DNA of 64,000 nt. Origin: Lepeophtheirus salmonis. Lineage: Eukaryota; Arthropoda; Copepoda; Siphonostomatoida; Caligidae. Under the pieces are notes generated by a model. It was not told the DNA's origin. It ran no database searches and saw nothing but the letters and a program-made list of their open reading frames with translations. Positions 1-11,429 of the stretch are shown piece after piece. Position 1 is the first letter of the stretch, and each line of letters begins with the position of its first letter. The stretch is taken from assembly GCF_016086655.4 (NCBI RefSeq), contig NC_052139.2:27222002-27286001 (forward strand). The letters run 5' to 3'. Made by a program: the position numbers and the translations under genes.

Positions 1-197
1 AAAAACTCAGAATCCCTGTTCAAGTTGTGTCCCCCACTTCCTTCTTTCCTTGAGAGGTCTTTTCCATCCTTTTTCATCTTGGTCACCTTGAAAATGAGGC
101 TCTTGGAGTGCTTCACAATGTCCATACTCTCTGCCACCTCAATTTTGGCATCCAGAAGGTCTGAGATCCTCTGACTTTTTGCTTCTTGCTCAGTCAT
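1..197 (-). CDS. Mariner-like transposase, N-terminal part (cut by window edge)
   Basis: An open minus-strand frame starts at ATG 197-195 and runs off the left edge without a stop. It reads MTEQEAKSQRISDLLDAKIE at the start and then contains KMKKDGKDLSRKEGSGGHN. I recognise that basic, glycine-rich stretch from the N-terminal DNA-binding region of mariner-like (IS630/Tc1/mariner superfamily) transposases common in sea-louse genomes; the recognition is from memory. The N-terminal part would be the helix-turn-helix region that binds the terminal inverted repeats; the DDE/D catalytic domain would lie to the left, outside the window. Unlike the other relics here, the visible 65 codons have no stop or frameshift, so this copy may be young. 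I could not locate its terminal repeat in the bases to the right. Confidence 0.6.
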   Translation of the reverse strand, partial: MTEQEAKSQRISDLLDAKIEVAESMDIVKHSKSLIFKVTKMKKDGKDLSRKEGSGGHNLNRDSEF

Positions 198-354
198 GAT
201 GAAAGATTTGAGAAATTTTTATTATTGTTTACTTATATATAAAAGACAGGAGATTTGGAATTTGCAGGAAAAAATCACAAAACCTCTCTCTATTATAGTT
301 TCATAATTAGTACTTATTAACAGTCAGCATTTTGCTTCCAACCCCTTTATATTC

Positions 355-480
355 AAACCGGATCGAACATTTGCGTTTGCTCATATAAGACGGTGGTTAA
401 CCTCGAGGATTTGTTATAGAGTTATATTTCTAAGTCCTTATTAGATTCAGATTATAATTGTGGATCGAAATTGAATTAAT
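355..480 (+). repeat. R1 dispersed repeat, partial copy
   Basis: This is a fragment of the family called R1 here. It shows the diagnostic order 'gctcataXaagacgg', 'cctcgaggatttgtt', 'aagtcctt..t..a(c)tcag' and 'aattgXggatcga'. Other copies lie near 3955-4345, 14985-15170, 17205-17445, 27765-27960, 29320-29780, 30110-30360, 37170-37420, 44770-44950 and 46360-46640. I saw no coding capacity. Confidence 0.6.
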
Positions 481-1842
481 TATTGCGTATGTCCTTTTGT
501 CCCTCATCCCTTGTCAGAGCTGATTTCTGCTGATCTCATGAAAAGTCTCTTCTCCAAAGCATTGTCTATAGTCGGTTTTCTTTTCCTTCAGTGTGAGTTT
601 GAAAAAGTTGCTCATATTAGCCATATCCGGAGTTCTTCAATATATTAATGAGCTTTCAGTTATAAATATGAAATAAGATACGATAAATATAAATACATTA
701 ATTTTATTGCAAGAATAGAGTTGACATTTTTGTAAGGATAAAACTAATTCTATTTATTAGAAAATGAAAAACAATGATATATACTAATATTCTTCCTTAA
801 CAAAGTCCCCCAATTGAAACGCATATGGATTTAACTTTCAAGAATGGAGAAAGATAAAGACTTTAGGCCTAAAATAAAAGTTGTTCAGAAATCTATATAT
901 ATATAGCTAGGGCTATGTTTCATTCTGATCAGACCAGATTCCTTGGCTCTGGGAGTAAAGGTTTTTTTTCTCTAATAAGCTCTCATTTTTTTCATAGAAC
1001 AAAATCGATTACCCGTGCCTCAAAGTTTTTTAAAGATATGGCTGTTAATTCAAAAATGCACCAAAAAAAAGAAAATTAAAAATCCAAAAAATGAATTATT
1101 GTACAAACATAAAAAGGGAGGACGTATATTGAATACGAATTAAAAAAGAGAATTAGGTAAAGGAAAGAAGAAGAGGATTAGCAAGTAAGTCTTAGTATGT
1201 ATCTTCATTACGGTTGAAGAAGGAAAATATGTGTTGGTATTCCAATTATAATGGCCAAAAGAATTGAATATACATATTTTATACAAAAAATAAAATAAAA
1301 CTGGGCGAAACAAAGGACAGGAACAGATATTTTTTGATGCACATTATCAAGGACAATCTACTGTGAAAGTTTAAACATCACGAATATGAAAGGTAAAAAA
1401 ATATAGGTGATTTTGTTTTTGTTTCATAGTACCCCATAACTTCTATATCAATAAAACAAAGTTGGTTTGTTTGTCTGTCTGATGTCCACATGCCAGTTAC
1501 TCCAGCTAGTATATTTATAAAGTACTCACTTGCTGATGAGTATATAGTGTGGTTGTTGTTCGGTAGGAGATTCAAGTTCAAAATAGGAAGTTTCAATGCC
1601 TTACGATTAGCTTTTCAAAAAATAATTTCCATAATGACTACTTACAAATGTTTCCTAATAAACAAAAAATATGAATTTTAAATGTAATATTACTCTAATA
1701 AAAAAATACACTTGTCCGGTTTTTACCCGAATAAATGAAGTTGGATATTTTTTGTCCCCTACGTAAGTATTGGCAGTTGTTCTCATTAACATCTTGAGAG
1801 TTGCATTGTACTATCACAAATATGTTTATCAATATAGATTCT

Positions 1843-1937
1843 ATGTAATTCTGCCACGAAAAATTTCACTCTCTCTACTTTTGCCGCTTGTAAATTGGCC
1901 ATTGGATATTTTGCCACATTACATACTCGCCACCTTT
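1843..1937 (-). repeat. Left arm of short 'GGCAAAA' inverted repeat
   Basis: Read on the minus strand this arm begins GGTGGCGAGTATGTAATGTG and continues with spaced GGCAAAA motifs. The segment at 3348-3422 reads GGTGGCGAATATGACAGTCG with the same GGCAAAA motifs on the plus strand. The two are therefore inverted copies about 1.4 kb apart. They may be two insertions of one small repeat or the ends of a decayed element; no transposase lies between them. Confidence 0.45.
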
Positions 1938-3347
1938 TTGACGCTATTATATTATTGTTTCGAACTAAAATATCGAAATGATTAATTATATTGTTAGGAG
2001 AAGAAGAAAAAAAGGGAAAAAAATAAGTAAATGATTGACATAGGATCGTCGTAGCACGTCGTTACTTTGATTGTATCGCGCGAATTTTTCTAAAAGAAAC
2101 AGAAAAGAGGTCCAAAAATTTGCTTAGTCATATTTTATTAAAAGATAAAGAAATAGCCAAAGTTTCTTTAAGGAAATAATAAAATGGCCAATATTTATAC
2201 TATTTAAAGGTCGAGGGATCAACAAGAAATTGTATTTCTGTTCTTCTGAAATCAAAGCATAAGTATAGAATGACTTATTAATCTATGTGTTTATCAAATA
2301 AAAGAAATTATGAAATACCCATGACGTATCAAAGGAGAGGAGGGACTCCATGGCAGACAACAAAATACATAGAGTATTTTTGTGTTAGTAAAGTAACGCC
2401 GTGAGCAGTTGCAAAAGGAAAAACGGCTGAGTGTGCGCTCTTTCCTCTTTTTTTCCTTCTTTCATTATTTAATAAGTCGTAGAGCTGTTAACATCTCCCT
2501 CTCAAAGAAGAATATCCCTGCACAAATGTTATTTTAAATGTAGAAGATTTTCTTCTTTATCGTTCTAATTAATTTTCTCCCTCAAAAATATATAACAGGC
2601 AGATGATGTTAACAAGGGTCTTAATTCAAGTGAATCAAACTTTTTGCTCCCGCCTTCTCTATGCGTTCCTACTAAAAGAACATATCTAGTAATCATAACT
2701 CTACCATTTGACAGTCAGTCCTGTTCTTTTTTGATTTTGAATTGTATAAAATGGTTCTAGGATGTTACTCCCCGAGTTGTTTCATTGTTGCATTTAATTC
2801 AATATTAATATATTTTAAAATAGAATATATCAAACGTTTCGAATTCATTATAATAAGAAAGAATAATTATTTAGTTTTAAGTACTCAAATGCCATAATTT
2901 GAGTAATTAATTACGAAGGACTTCAAGTTGAAGTAAGGGATGACCTTAAATTATAGGTGGAAGATACATTTATATATGAGGGGGAAACTTCCGCAGAAGC
3001 GAAACTGCACAGGGCGTAACTTCCGGTCATGGTATAAATTGAGTCGATCCATATTTTGGGATTTCAAATAGTATCCCAAAATGGAAGGGTATTTTAAACA
3101 CCACTTGATGTTGATATAAAATCACAACTACGAACAAAATTATTGCTATATTATTGTACAAAGTTGAAATGGGTTGACCATCAGGTCATTCGAAAAAATG
3201 TTTTTTATTGCATGTGATTGCATGATTGGAGGACATGCTCCTCCAAATAGAATTATATCTAATTGACTATTTCTTTTTTTTTTCTTCTACCAGCTATATA
3301 ATTAAAATGATGGAGATACAGCTGTAAAGTTGAACCAACCATATACA

Positions 3348-3422
3348 AAGGTGGCGAATATGACAGTCGGCAAAATCTACTTTGGCAAAAATGTAGGCGG
3401 CAAAAATGTTCGAGGCAAAATT
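3348..3422 (+). repeat. Right arm of short 'GGCAAAA' inverted repeat
   Basis: This is the plus-strand partner of the arm at 1843-1937. It contains four spaced GGCAAAA/TTGGCAAAA motifs, at roughly 3368, 3384, 3400 and 3412, giving a small irregular tandem pattern. Confidence 0.45.
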
Positions 3423-3954
3423 ACTTGTCATGATTAATATTAAATCTTACGAATTCCGCTCATAGTGTGTACAAATGTTATTAGAGATGAAAATTGACGA
3501 ATCATATGTGTCTTCATGACTTAAATCTATAAACTAAGCAGAAATCATTATGATGAATAATTAAAATAAAATTGATTCTTAAAAAACCATGATATTAAAA
3601 AAATAGGTAACAATAATTCACACTTTACCTATAATAACTCAATTAGAGTACAGGGGGTAAACGCATAACGTGGTGTTTGGAATTATTTTTGACTCTATTT
3701 TTGGTTCGGTTTCTTTCCCTTCATATTGTTTATATATATATATATTATGATGATAAGTTAAATTAAAGTGTTAATGGGTTTTCATGGTGTTAACTTCACC
3801 CTCAGAATAATATTTCTCCTGCACTATTGGTATTTTATATCATAAAAGTTCTCCTCTCTATTGCAGTAATATTTTATATCCCTTCAAAATCATAAAAACA
3901 GTTCATATTAAACAGAGTCAAAATTTTGTGATACTATAAGCAGTGATGAAAATC

Positions 3955-4345
3955 GTGTGTATAATGGGCAGGTGAAATAAAAAGAAACCGAAAATCAACA
4001 TGGTTCCCCTGACAATTTGAAGAATGTTTTTGGAGAAGATCGGCTGTGACAAGGGAGGGGGGGAAGAAAGAAATATACAAGGACATTCCCATTAACAAAA
4101 AGCACTCCAATGTCGATCATTCAATTATAATCCGAGTCCAACAAGGACTCGGATTATAACTTTGCAACAAATCCTCTCGGTTGCACTCCGTCTTTTATGG
4201 GCACACACGAATGTTCAATCCGGTTTTGAAAATAATTGAATCGATTCTGGAAAGGATGTTCAAGTACTCAGTAATTAAATAATAATGACAACTGCTAAGG
4301 AAATGAAAAATCATTCTTCAAATTACCCATTCCAAAAAAACTGGC
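3955..4345 (-). repeat. R1 dispersed repeat, long copy
   Basis: This is one of the longest R1 copies. Its plus-strand order is 'cctgacaatttgaagaatg', the 'gagtccaacaaggact' block, 'ctccgtctttta', then 'gttttgaaaataattgaatc' and 'aataatgacaactgc'. The copy at 29470-29780 is collinear with it, including the last two blocks. The copy at 37170-37420 carries the same blocks in the opposite orientation. This shows that the family unit is at least about 350-400 bp long. Confidence 0.65.
4125..4159. other. Perfect 15-bp hairpin inside R1
   Basis: TTATAATCCGAGTCC (4125-4139) and GGACTCGGATTATAA (4145-4159) are perfect inverted complements separated by a 5-base loop. Other R1 copies have only a shorter imperfect version (gagtccaacaaggact), so the perfect stem is specific to this copy. 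Confidence 0.8.
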
Positions 4346-4349
4346 CAGC

Positions 4350-5370
4350 TAACGAATACACACGATTTAGATCACTTACTATGAGTTTCACTCCTTCCTT
4401 CTCCTCGTGCTCTACAAAAATCACATTCCATATCTTACGGTATGATCAAGGGGGGCGGGAGGAGTCATGTATTCCCCCTTGATAATTGCACTCTTGTCAT
4501 AGAAGCTAACTGAATATGAATGACTAATCATTAACGAGCATTTGTAAACAAATTCAATAGTTGATCGAAAAATGGAACAAAAACCTTGTGGACTTTTGAT
4601 TAACTAATTCTGAGAAATATTTACAACATAAATTTAATATATTGTGTCTTGAGGGGTTTTGGTCCTGGAAGAGGTTTTTCCTGTTAGCCCAGGAGTCGGC
4701 AACCTTTTACACTCAGAGAATTTATACCAGAGAATAAAACATTGAGAGTTGCAAATACTTTTTGACATCTAAAATGAGGCTAACATTGTTTTAATTATTC
4801 ATTTTATCTTAATTTTACAATTTTCTCCTAAAACCCTCCTAATGCCAAGTTAAAGATCTCCTTCAAATGTATTAAAAAGTTGCACTTCAATTCTAATTAT
4901 ACATGTAGCAAACAAAAAATATGGTTAGCCATCATTTCAATCATCCTTTGGGCATCTTAAGACGTACATTGGAGCCTTGAACTGGATTTAATAAAACAAT
5001 ACTTCACTGAACTGAAAGGTTTCTGTTTACGAACCCCCATCCAAGAGCCGCAGCACCAGGATGAAAGAGCACTGGATTGTTGATATCTTTATAATCCTAT
5101 ACTATAACCTCCGCCGATCTAGGCCCCTAAGAGACTAAGGGATCACATTTTTAATTAATATAATAATCTCTTACTCACTTCTATTAATATGTAGAGTTTG
5201 AATTCCAGCAGTTGTATTTCCATATCAATGTCTTGGAATTATACAATATCCGTATCAAATTATAAAATTCTAATGCTCTCAAGACTGATTTATAGTTTTC
5301 TCTTTATTGTCGTAGTCATTACTATTAATGATAATTCATTAATTAATTTGAAACAAAGATACATCATATA
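4350..5370. other. Intergenic, nothing recognised
   Basis: AT-rich sequence between the R1 copy and the 3' end of the cysteine protease gene. I see no gene, RNA or repeat array that I can support. Confidence 0.4.
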
Positions 5371-5374
5371 TAAT

Positions 5375-8300
5375 TTATGTTGAAAAGGGATGGGCTGTGT
5401 CTTCCAGTCTAGCTCCTATTGGATAAGATAATTGGAACAGTATACCACAGTTTCCACATACATACTGGGGAAGATCCATTGGACATCCTGTCCCAAGGGA
5501 TGGTAAAAAATCATAGCCACATTTTACATATGAATATCTTTTAAGACGTATATATCCTTCTTCACCCCAGTTCTTCCCCCAAGAGTTTCTAATCAACCAA
5601 TAGGGTCCAAGCTCACTGTCATTCCCATAGCCCACCAATTGAACTTCATGATCAATAATGATGGTCTTGGTGAAGTCACAGCCTTCATGAATCCCAGATT
5701 TATATAAATAGAATGCACTCGAGTCCACTGAGGCTGTAAGAGGTCCTACTCTATCTAAATGTTGTAATACGGCAAGCATGTCATTGGATGGAAGAATTTC
5801 ATAGCCTGATATCCTTGCAAGTGTTTGTGTCTTGTTATTTCTAAAAGTGCATTCCTCGCTATTCTCTGTGTCACCTGAGATATAAGGGTAATCCTTCTCC
5901 AGAGCCAGTCCATACAAAGAGATGTACGCGTAACCTAACACATTTATACTCCCATCACATCCTCCAGATCCCCCACAGTTATATGGGTTTGATGCACAAG
6001 ATGTCAGGTGTTGTACAGAGAGGATGGGTAGATTCATGGATTTGAGATAAATATAGGAGGCAATGGTTTGAGCTAAGAAAAGTGAATATTAATTTATTAA
6101 TTAAATGGACTGATTTTAGCGTGAGCGGGGCTTTAGGAAAAGAGCCAAAACGGGACATATTCAGAGTAGAGATAGAAGGGGTTTTGGGTCCTAAGTACCC
6201 GGTTTTTGTATATGTAAAATTGAATTATCTAAAAAGATAGAATAATTGAACTGGATTCGAGAACTCGAACTTTTACGGATCAATAATATGAGGGACTTTT
6301 TGTATCTTAAAAAGGTTATAGTATTGCTTAATACTTAATCCAAGTTATAAAAAAGTTATTATATATATCGAACGAAGCACTTATATTCATCTTGATTTGT
6401 GCTTGAACTCACATCGACATGAACAGTTGTATTGTGGGGTTATTCCAGACGGCATAGCCCAACTCATCTCGATGTTTGTTTCTATCTATTTTCCTCTAAT
6501 ATATATTCTTAATACTGATTGCTAAGATTCGAATTCGTTCCTATTAAACTCTTAACAGTTCTCACCTACATATTATTGAATAATAATTTCATAGTTGGAA
6601 GAATTTTCTAACTACCAACTGATGAGAGGTTGTGAGATACAACAAATTTGAGGACGTGCCTAATATTATTATAACAATAATCTTAAAAATTAAATACAGA
6701 GTGAATCTTATCTAGTGGGTCATTCAATTAAAATTTTAATAAATCGGAAATTTATTTGTAGATTGTCTTCAAACTCGTTGAACAATGGGTTGTCTAAATC
6801 AAGAGTCGTTTTGTAAAGTTCCGACTCAATTAAAAACAAAACAAAGAAGAACAAATAAAATGGAGCAACAAGTGAATTAAATTTTGAAGCTTCTCTCACA
6901 CAGCATGTTCCCCATGGGCGCATATCAAAGGAGCTCGGATGCGACTTGTGCAAGACATATCTTCAGAACAAACAAATCCAGTTGGAAGGATGTTGTTGGA
7001 CGTTGTGGCTAGCACAGAGGAAGTCTATCCTCCCATTTTGGAGGAGAGGAAGGAGTGACTGAATATAGATGCTTTCATTGTACTTCTAGATAAGAAAGTG
7101 TAATCTTGAACCAGATAAAAGTTCAGGGATAACTTTGTTTTGACTCAAGACAGAGCTCCGTGTCAATGCACCTCTAAGACCCAAGCCTTACTGAGAGATA
7201 ACTTTCCAGACTTTTAAGCCCTCAAAATGTGTCCACCCTCCTCTCCAGACGTGAACCCATTGGATTATTATGTCTGGAGGAGAGTGTGAGTGCTACTCCT
7301 TACAGATGTGTCCTGTCCCTAGAGACTTCCATTATAAAAGAGTGGACCAAGCTTTAGTACGACTACATAGTCAAGGTTTGCTAAGGGATTTAGGCCTCGT
7401 ATTGAGGCAACTATTAGAGGTGAGGGATCACATCGAGAATAAAAGTTGTGGCAAGCAGTATTTTTAAATGATTGTCTTAAATAAATATCTTCACAAAACC
7501 TCTCGTTAAATTAAATGTTTACCATGAGATAAGATCAAACCTAGACTAATAGAAAAAACATTGGGGCATTCATTGTTTCGGAATCACCGTAATCCGGATC
7601 CTATTTTAATTAGTTCCGAATTTCTTATAAAATTAGGGACTATTAGGGTCGTCAATAGGATTTATATTACTTTAGAAGTGAAAATGTGTAGTAACTACAA
7701 TTTTCTACTTGAAAGGGTAGGACTGAGGAGAAGTGCCTCTAAGGACCACTAGACCCGGTACCGTAACCGTGTATGTGTTTGGTGATAAGTACCTAATGCA
7801 AAGGCCCAACAAGAACCGCAGAACATCTGTGCACGAACCTCTCCTATGGCGCTTGAGTTCCGCCAATCCACTTCCTTGGACAGCGTTTGGAGTAAAGACG
7901 TATTCATTGGTAGTTGAAGAGTAAAACTCCTCTGAGTCACAGTTTGATACTGGAATGATGAGTTTTCCTTCCTAAATGGAACTAATTATAATTAATTATT
8001 AATTAATATAATGTTTTTCTCTTTCCACTACTTTAATGAACTAATTTTGATGTAAAAAAAAAAAAGTATGGACAATGTATTTTTAGTTATGATATGATTA
8101 GTTTATCCCAAAAAAAAAATAAAGTTTGGTCCTCGCTTAAAAATTAAATTTGTTGAAAAAAAATTTCAAAAAATTCGCAGCTAATTTAAAAAATTAATAT
8201 TTTTGGAAACAAATTGCAATAATCCAGAATTGTTGACAAAAAAAATCTAATATAATTTTTTTTTTTTTTTTGGAAAACATAAAAATTTTTGAAGAGAAAA

Positions 8301-10072
8301 ATGAAATACTGACTTTTTCAGATAAAAATTTCAAAAATCCATAGCTAATTTCAGTGACAATTTATTGTTTTGGATACAAATTTGAAAAATTTAATTAAAT
8401 TTCAAGCAAATTATACAAGTTAATATTCAACTATTGAATATTCCAATGATCAAGGATTCTTAACCTTTTTTTAATGGTATTCCACTTTTAATATATTTAT
8501 ATAACCCAAGTACCCCATTTATCTTCAGTGACAGTTGTGTTCATAGGATTATATTTCGAGAAGGGCTTGTTTTTAAATTTATCCCAAAAAAAAAAATTAA
8601 AAATTAAATTTGAATATTTTTTAAAAAATTAATATTTTTGAAAATAAAATCCAAAAATACAAGTTAATTATTTTTGAAAATAAATCCAAAAATTTCAAAA
8701 AAAATTTCAAAATATCAAATTTTTTTTTAAATTCAAAAATCCTTAGTTATTCACGAAAAATTAAAATTTTTGGAAAAAGAGATTCAAAATTCCACATTTA
8801 TTCTCAAAAGTTAATTTGTTTTGGAAAATAAACCAAAATCCACAGTTGTTCACTTAAAAAATTTCAAATATTAATTTTTTTTTGGATAAAAATATAAAAT
8901 TCCTAGCTATTTACACAAAATTTAATTAAATTTCAAATATTCAATCTTTTAGAAAAATAAAAAATCAAGTTTTAAATTTTCTATTGAAATAAAAAAATTC
9001 CTTAATTATTTGAATGGGTTGTAGAGCACCCCCAGTCCACCTCCTGCGGACGTTCTTGAGTAACGTATCACCTGTAAAATATTGGAGTACCTCCACGTAC
9101 CCCAGGGATACGCATACTCCCACTTGAGAGCCACTACCATAGATTATCCCTATATTAATAGTGTAGTTTTTGACTAAAATACAAGTATTATGAAGTTCAA
9201 ATGCCCACAGTTATATCATTACCCATAAATACAAAATAACCAATGACTTTTAATAGATCAAAATGGAAGGATAGTATCAATCAATCGTTGATAATTAGAA
9301 TGATCAATTTTGCAATTAAAGTTTTAAGACGAAGAAATTCCAACTTGTAGAAACGTCACAACTTGTGCATCAAATCTACTATAATATATGATTAAAAACG
9401 GGTAAATTATATGTACTATGATATTATATTAGTGTAGATGTTAGTATGTATATTAAATACAAATTAAAAATGGGAATTAGGAGACAATTAGCGAGTTTGT
9501 CTTGATATGTATTAATAAAATAATTCGGAGTAAAATCTATAATACGGGGACATCCTAGTATTTATATATAAATTAATATTTAAATAAAGCTCGTTTATTC
9601 GTTTGATGGATTGAGAAGGACTCATTTTTAACGACGAGGGTGTGTTGCTATATCTCTGTGCGCCATTGTAAAAAAAAAAAACGGAAATTGGAATACATAG
9701 AGAATGTGGATCCAAAAGGATCCATTTGGCAAAGTTTCCGAGAAAAAAAACATGTTGCAACTGTTCTGGTCTCCCTAACATGACATGTCCAATGATAATT
9801 GAAGTTAACTACTTACAAATCACATCCGTAAATTGATTCACTCCCATTTTATATGTTGTATTTGGTTTAGCATTATGCTGCCGAATAAGTCGTAGATTAC
9901 GAAGAAATATATTCTTTTTTTGGTCCCGTTCTCTTATTTCATAGGACCGATTATAGCTTTTTACGAATTCATTAAAGGCTTGAGTCTCGTTGGGGATAGA
10001 AGACACATTTTGAGCTTTCAGGCGAGTAAGGAAGAAGCAAAGAAGGATGATTCCATCCGAAGAGCAAATCAT
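5375..10072 (-). CDS. Papain-family (C1A) cysteine protease, three exons
   Basis: A secreted or lysosomal papain-like endopeptidase. The inferred exons are 10072-9817, 7981-7793 and 6072-5375 (stop TAA 5377-5375), giving 380 aa. Both donors are GT (GTAAGT after exon 1, GTACTT after exon 2) and both acceptors are AG; both junctions are phase 1. Residues 1-20 look like a signal peptide. Residues 30-84 are an I29 propeptide with an ERFNIN-like helix and GVNQFTD. The mature enzyme starts near VDWR (123). Catalytic Cys143 lies in CGSCWAF, the oxyanion Gln137 precedes it by six, His290 is in DHEVQLVGYG and Asn311 is in RNSWGKNWG, so the active site is complete. Residues 138-139 are Met-Phe where the family normally has Gly plus a small residue. 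The C-terminus is extended, with a CGNCGILFQLSYPIGARL motif. The exon 2 acceptor (aattag, 7982-7987) is AT-rich and is the least certain boundary. The subfamily (cathepsin L-like or other) is not settled. Confidence 0.85.
6955..7500 (+). mobile_element. Tc1/mariner-type transposase relic (family A) in protease intron 2
   Basis: A broken plus-strand reading frame gives, in order, VVASTEEVYPPILEERKE, TQDRAPCQCTSKTQALLRDN, a stop, then MCPPSSPDVNPLDYYVWRRV and a C-terminal RIEATIRGEGSH-like end near 7415-7455. These match the second catalytic Asp region (QDxAPxH), the PPxSPDxNPLDYxVW block and the C-terminal tail of IS630/Tc1/mariner transposases of the NPLDY (maT-like) branch. There are several in-frame stops. 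The element lies antisense inside an intron of the cysteine protease gene. The copy at 28740-29320 belongs to the same family. Confidence 0.8.
8040..9010. repeat. AT-rich minisatellite array (locus 1) in protease intron 1
   Basis: A run of irregular units of about 50-70 bp. On the minus strand each unit contains a 'TAGCTATGGATTTTTGAAA'-like core followed by oligo-A/T and 'AATTTAAT'. On the plus strand this appears as 'tcaaaaatccatagcta' at about 8330-8347 and variants near 8165, 8740 and 8840. The same unit recurs at 12000-13620, 31495-31800 and 39010-39190. Confidence 0.7.
9120..9520 (+). repeat. Dispersed repeat copies (shared with 1.1 kb and 18.8 kb)
   Basis: The part at 9185-9330 ('aagttcaaatgcccacagtt..') aligns with 18838-18960 and more weakly with 39419-39460. 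The part at 9437-9520 aligns with 1120-1210 (shared 'gaattagg' and 'ttag..gtatgtat' blocks). These are old interspersed repeats of unknown class lying in intron 1 of the cysteine protease gene. Confidence 0.5.
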
Positions 10073-10439
10073 TCTTTGATAATTGATTAATAATGGAATA
10101 TGATATATGTACCTTTAAATAAACAATATTATAATTTGTTTATTTAAACTACGAATAAATTGAATTGTGAGACGACTTTAAAAAAAAAAAAATCATTATA
10201 TATATCCGTTGAAAATGAATTGTTTCTACGTTAATTTATTTATCCTTTATGTGTGTATTTCACGTACGGGCTGAAATGTCCTGGTATTAACAAACCTCTT
10301 CTTTTTTTTTTTGTTCAAAATTGGCTATTTTTTTATCCACTTGATGGAGTGAAGTTTTCAGGCCATTGCTTAGTTGGAATAGTATTTTTTTCCCCCCATA
10401 AAGAAGCATTGTAAAATACAAACAGGATTTTTTTTAACC

Positions 10440-11420
10440 CCTTGTTTTGGACATAACCAAAGTAACGTCACAGTTATCGCAATAACTCACAAACTTTAAA
10501 AAAGGTTGTCTTGAAATTTTGACAGATGTCTTTGAAGGTCCTGGTGGTCCATTGAAATCTGAACACTTACTTGGTCAAGAATTAATGGCGGCTTAGCGAT
10601 TGAAACTAATTCAAATTTCGAAATATTAAAGCATAAACAATTAGTTACAAAACAAAATCATCCCTCTAGCTACGTACAAATCGAGAAAATGACACTTGAA
10701 CGTGATGGACAAATTTCAATACGTGCACTCCAAGCAGTTGGGCGTCTCTAGGACCACTGTCTACGCCGTTAGCAAGTAAGAAACGTTGGAGAGGAAGATG
10801 GGTTCTGTCAAAAAGGTCAAACTACACCCGGAGGAGTTTAAAAAAATAAACCAGGTCAAAACTCTTAAGTCAATGAGATCATATGCAAGAGATCTCAGGA
10901 TTTCCCACCAGACTGTCCAGAGAGCTATCCAAAAAGTGGGTGGAAAGAGCCTTGTGAGGGTGGAGAGGCCACTTTTGACACCAGCAATGAAAGGAACACA
11001 TTTTGCAAGTGTAATGTATTTCATAGTTCCTTTCCCCTTGTTCTTATCTTCTTTTATTTTCTTTAATGTATTAAAGTACTGTATTTAACAACGTATAAAT
11101 AGTCGTGTATTTTGTAAATAAATTAGAGTATGGTTGTGTATCATAAAGAATACACATGATCTTATAAGTAAGTGTTATATTATTCCTGCACATGATTTCT
11201 TCTCCTCATGTCTCTCGGTCGTCCTGGATCTCTCCACCTATAAATAAGTTTGTGTCTCTCCCTCGTCAAGACACAACAGCAAGACTCTTTTGAAGTAGAG
11301 TTTTTTGACACTTTTGCCCCCTTCATGAAGCCCTAGCCCTAATGCCAACCCCCTGAACTATACCTTTATGGTGCATGTCGAGGGGAAGACTTGAAGTGTC
11401 CAACATCCAAACACCGGACC
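10440..11420 (+). mobile_element. Tc1/mariner-type transposase relic (family A), N-terminal half
   Basis: The frame around 10708-10780 gives FQYVHSKQLGVSRTTVYAVS, a helix-turn-helix signature. After a stop, 10786-11010 reads MERKMGSVKKVKLHPEEFKK and later SHQTVQRAIQKVGGKSLVRV, the second DNA-binding helix block of this transposase family. Similar N-terminal pieces lie at 25440-25880 and 44000-44600, both more damaged. The sequence at about 10545-10575 ('ccattgaaatctgaacac') recurs near 44560 in the opposite orientation and is a candidate element end. The 3' end is uncertain: a block at about 11330-11400 resembles 25800-25880 and 44000-44060. Confidence 0.75.
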
Positions 11421-11429
11421 ATATACATT

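Larger units (their letters stand above)
198..3347. other. Intergenic, AT-rich, no gene recognised
   Basis: No coding region is supported. Short open frames around 1378-1985 have no recognisable domain or codon pattern. The stretch holds one copy of the R1 dispersed repeat (355-480), a segment at 1120-1210 that resembles 9437-9520, and one arm of a short inverted repeat (1843-1937). Confidence 0.5.
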
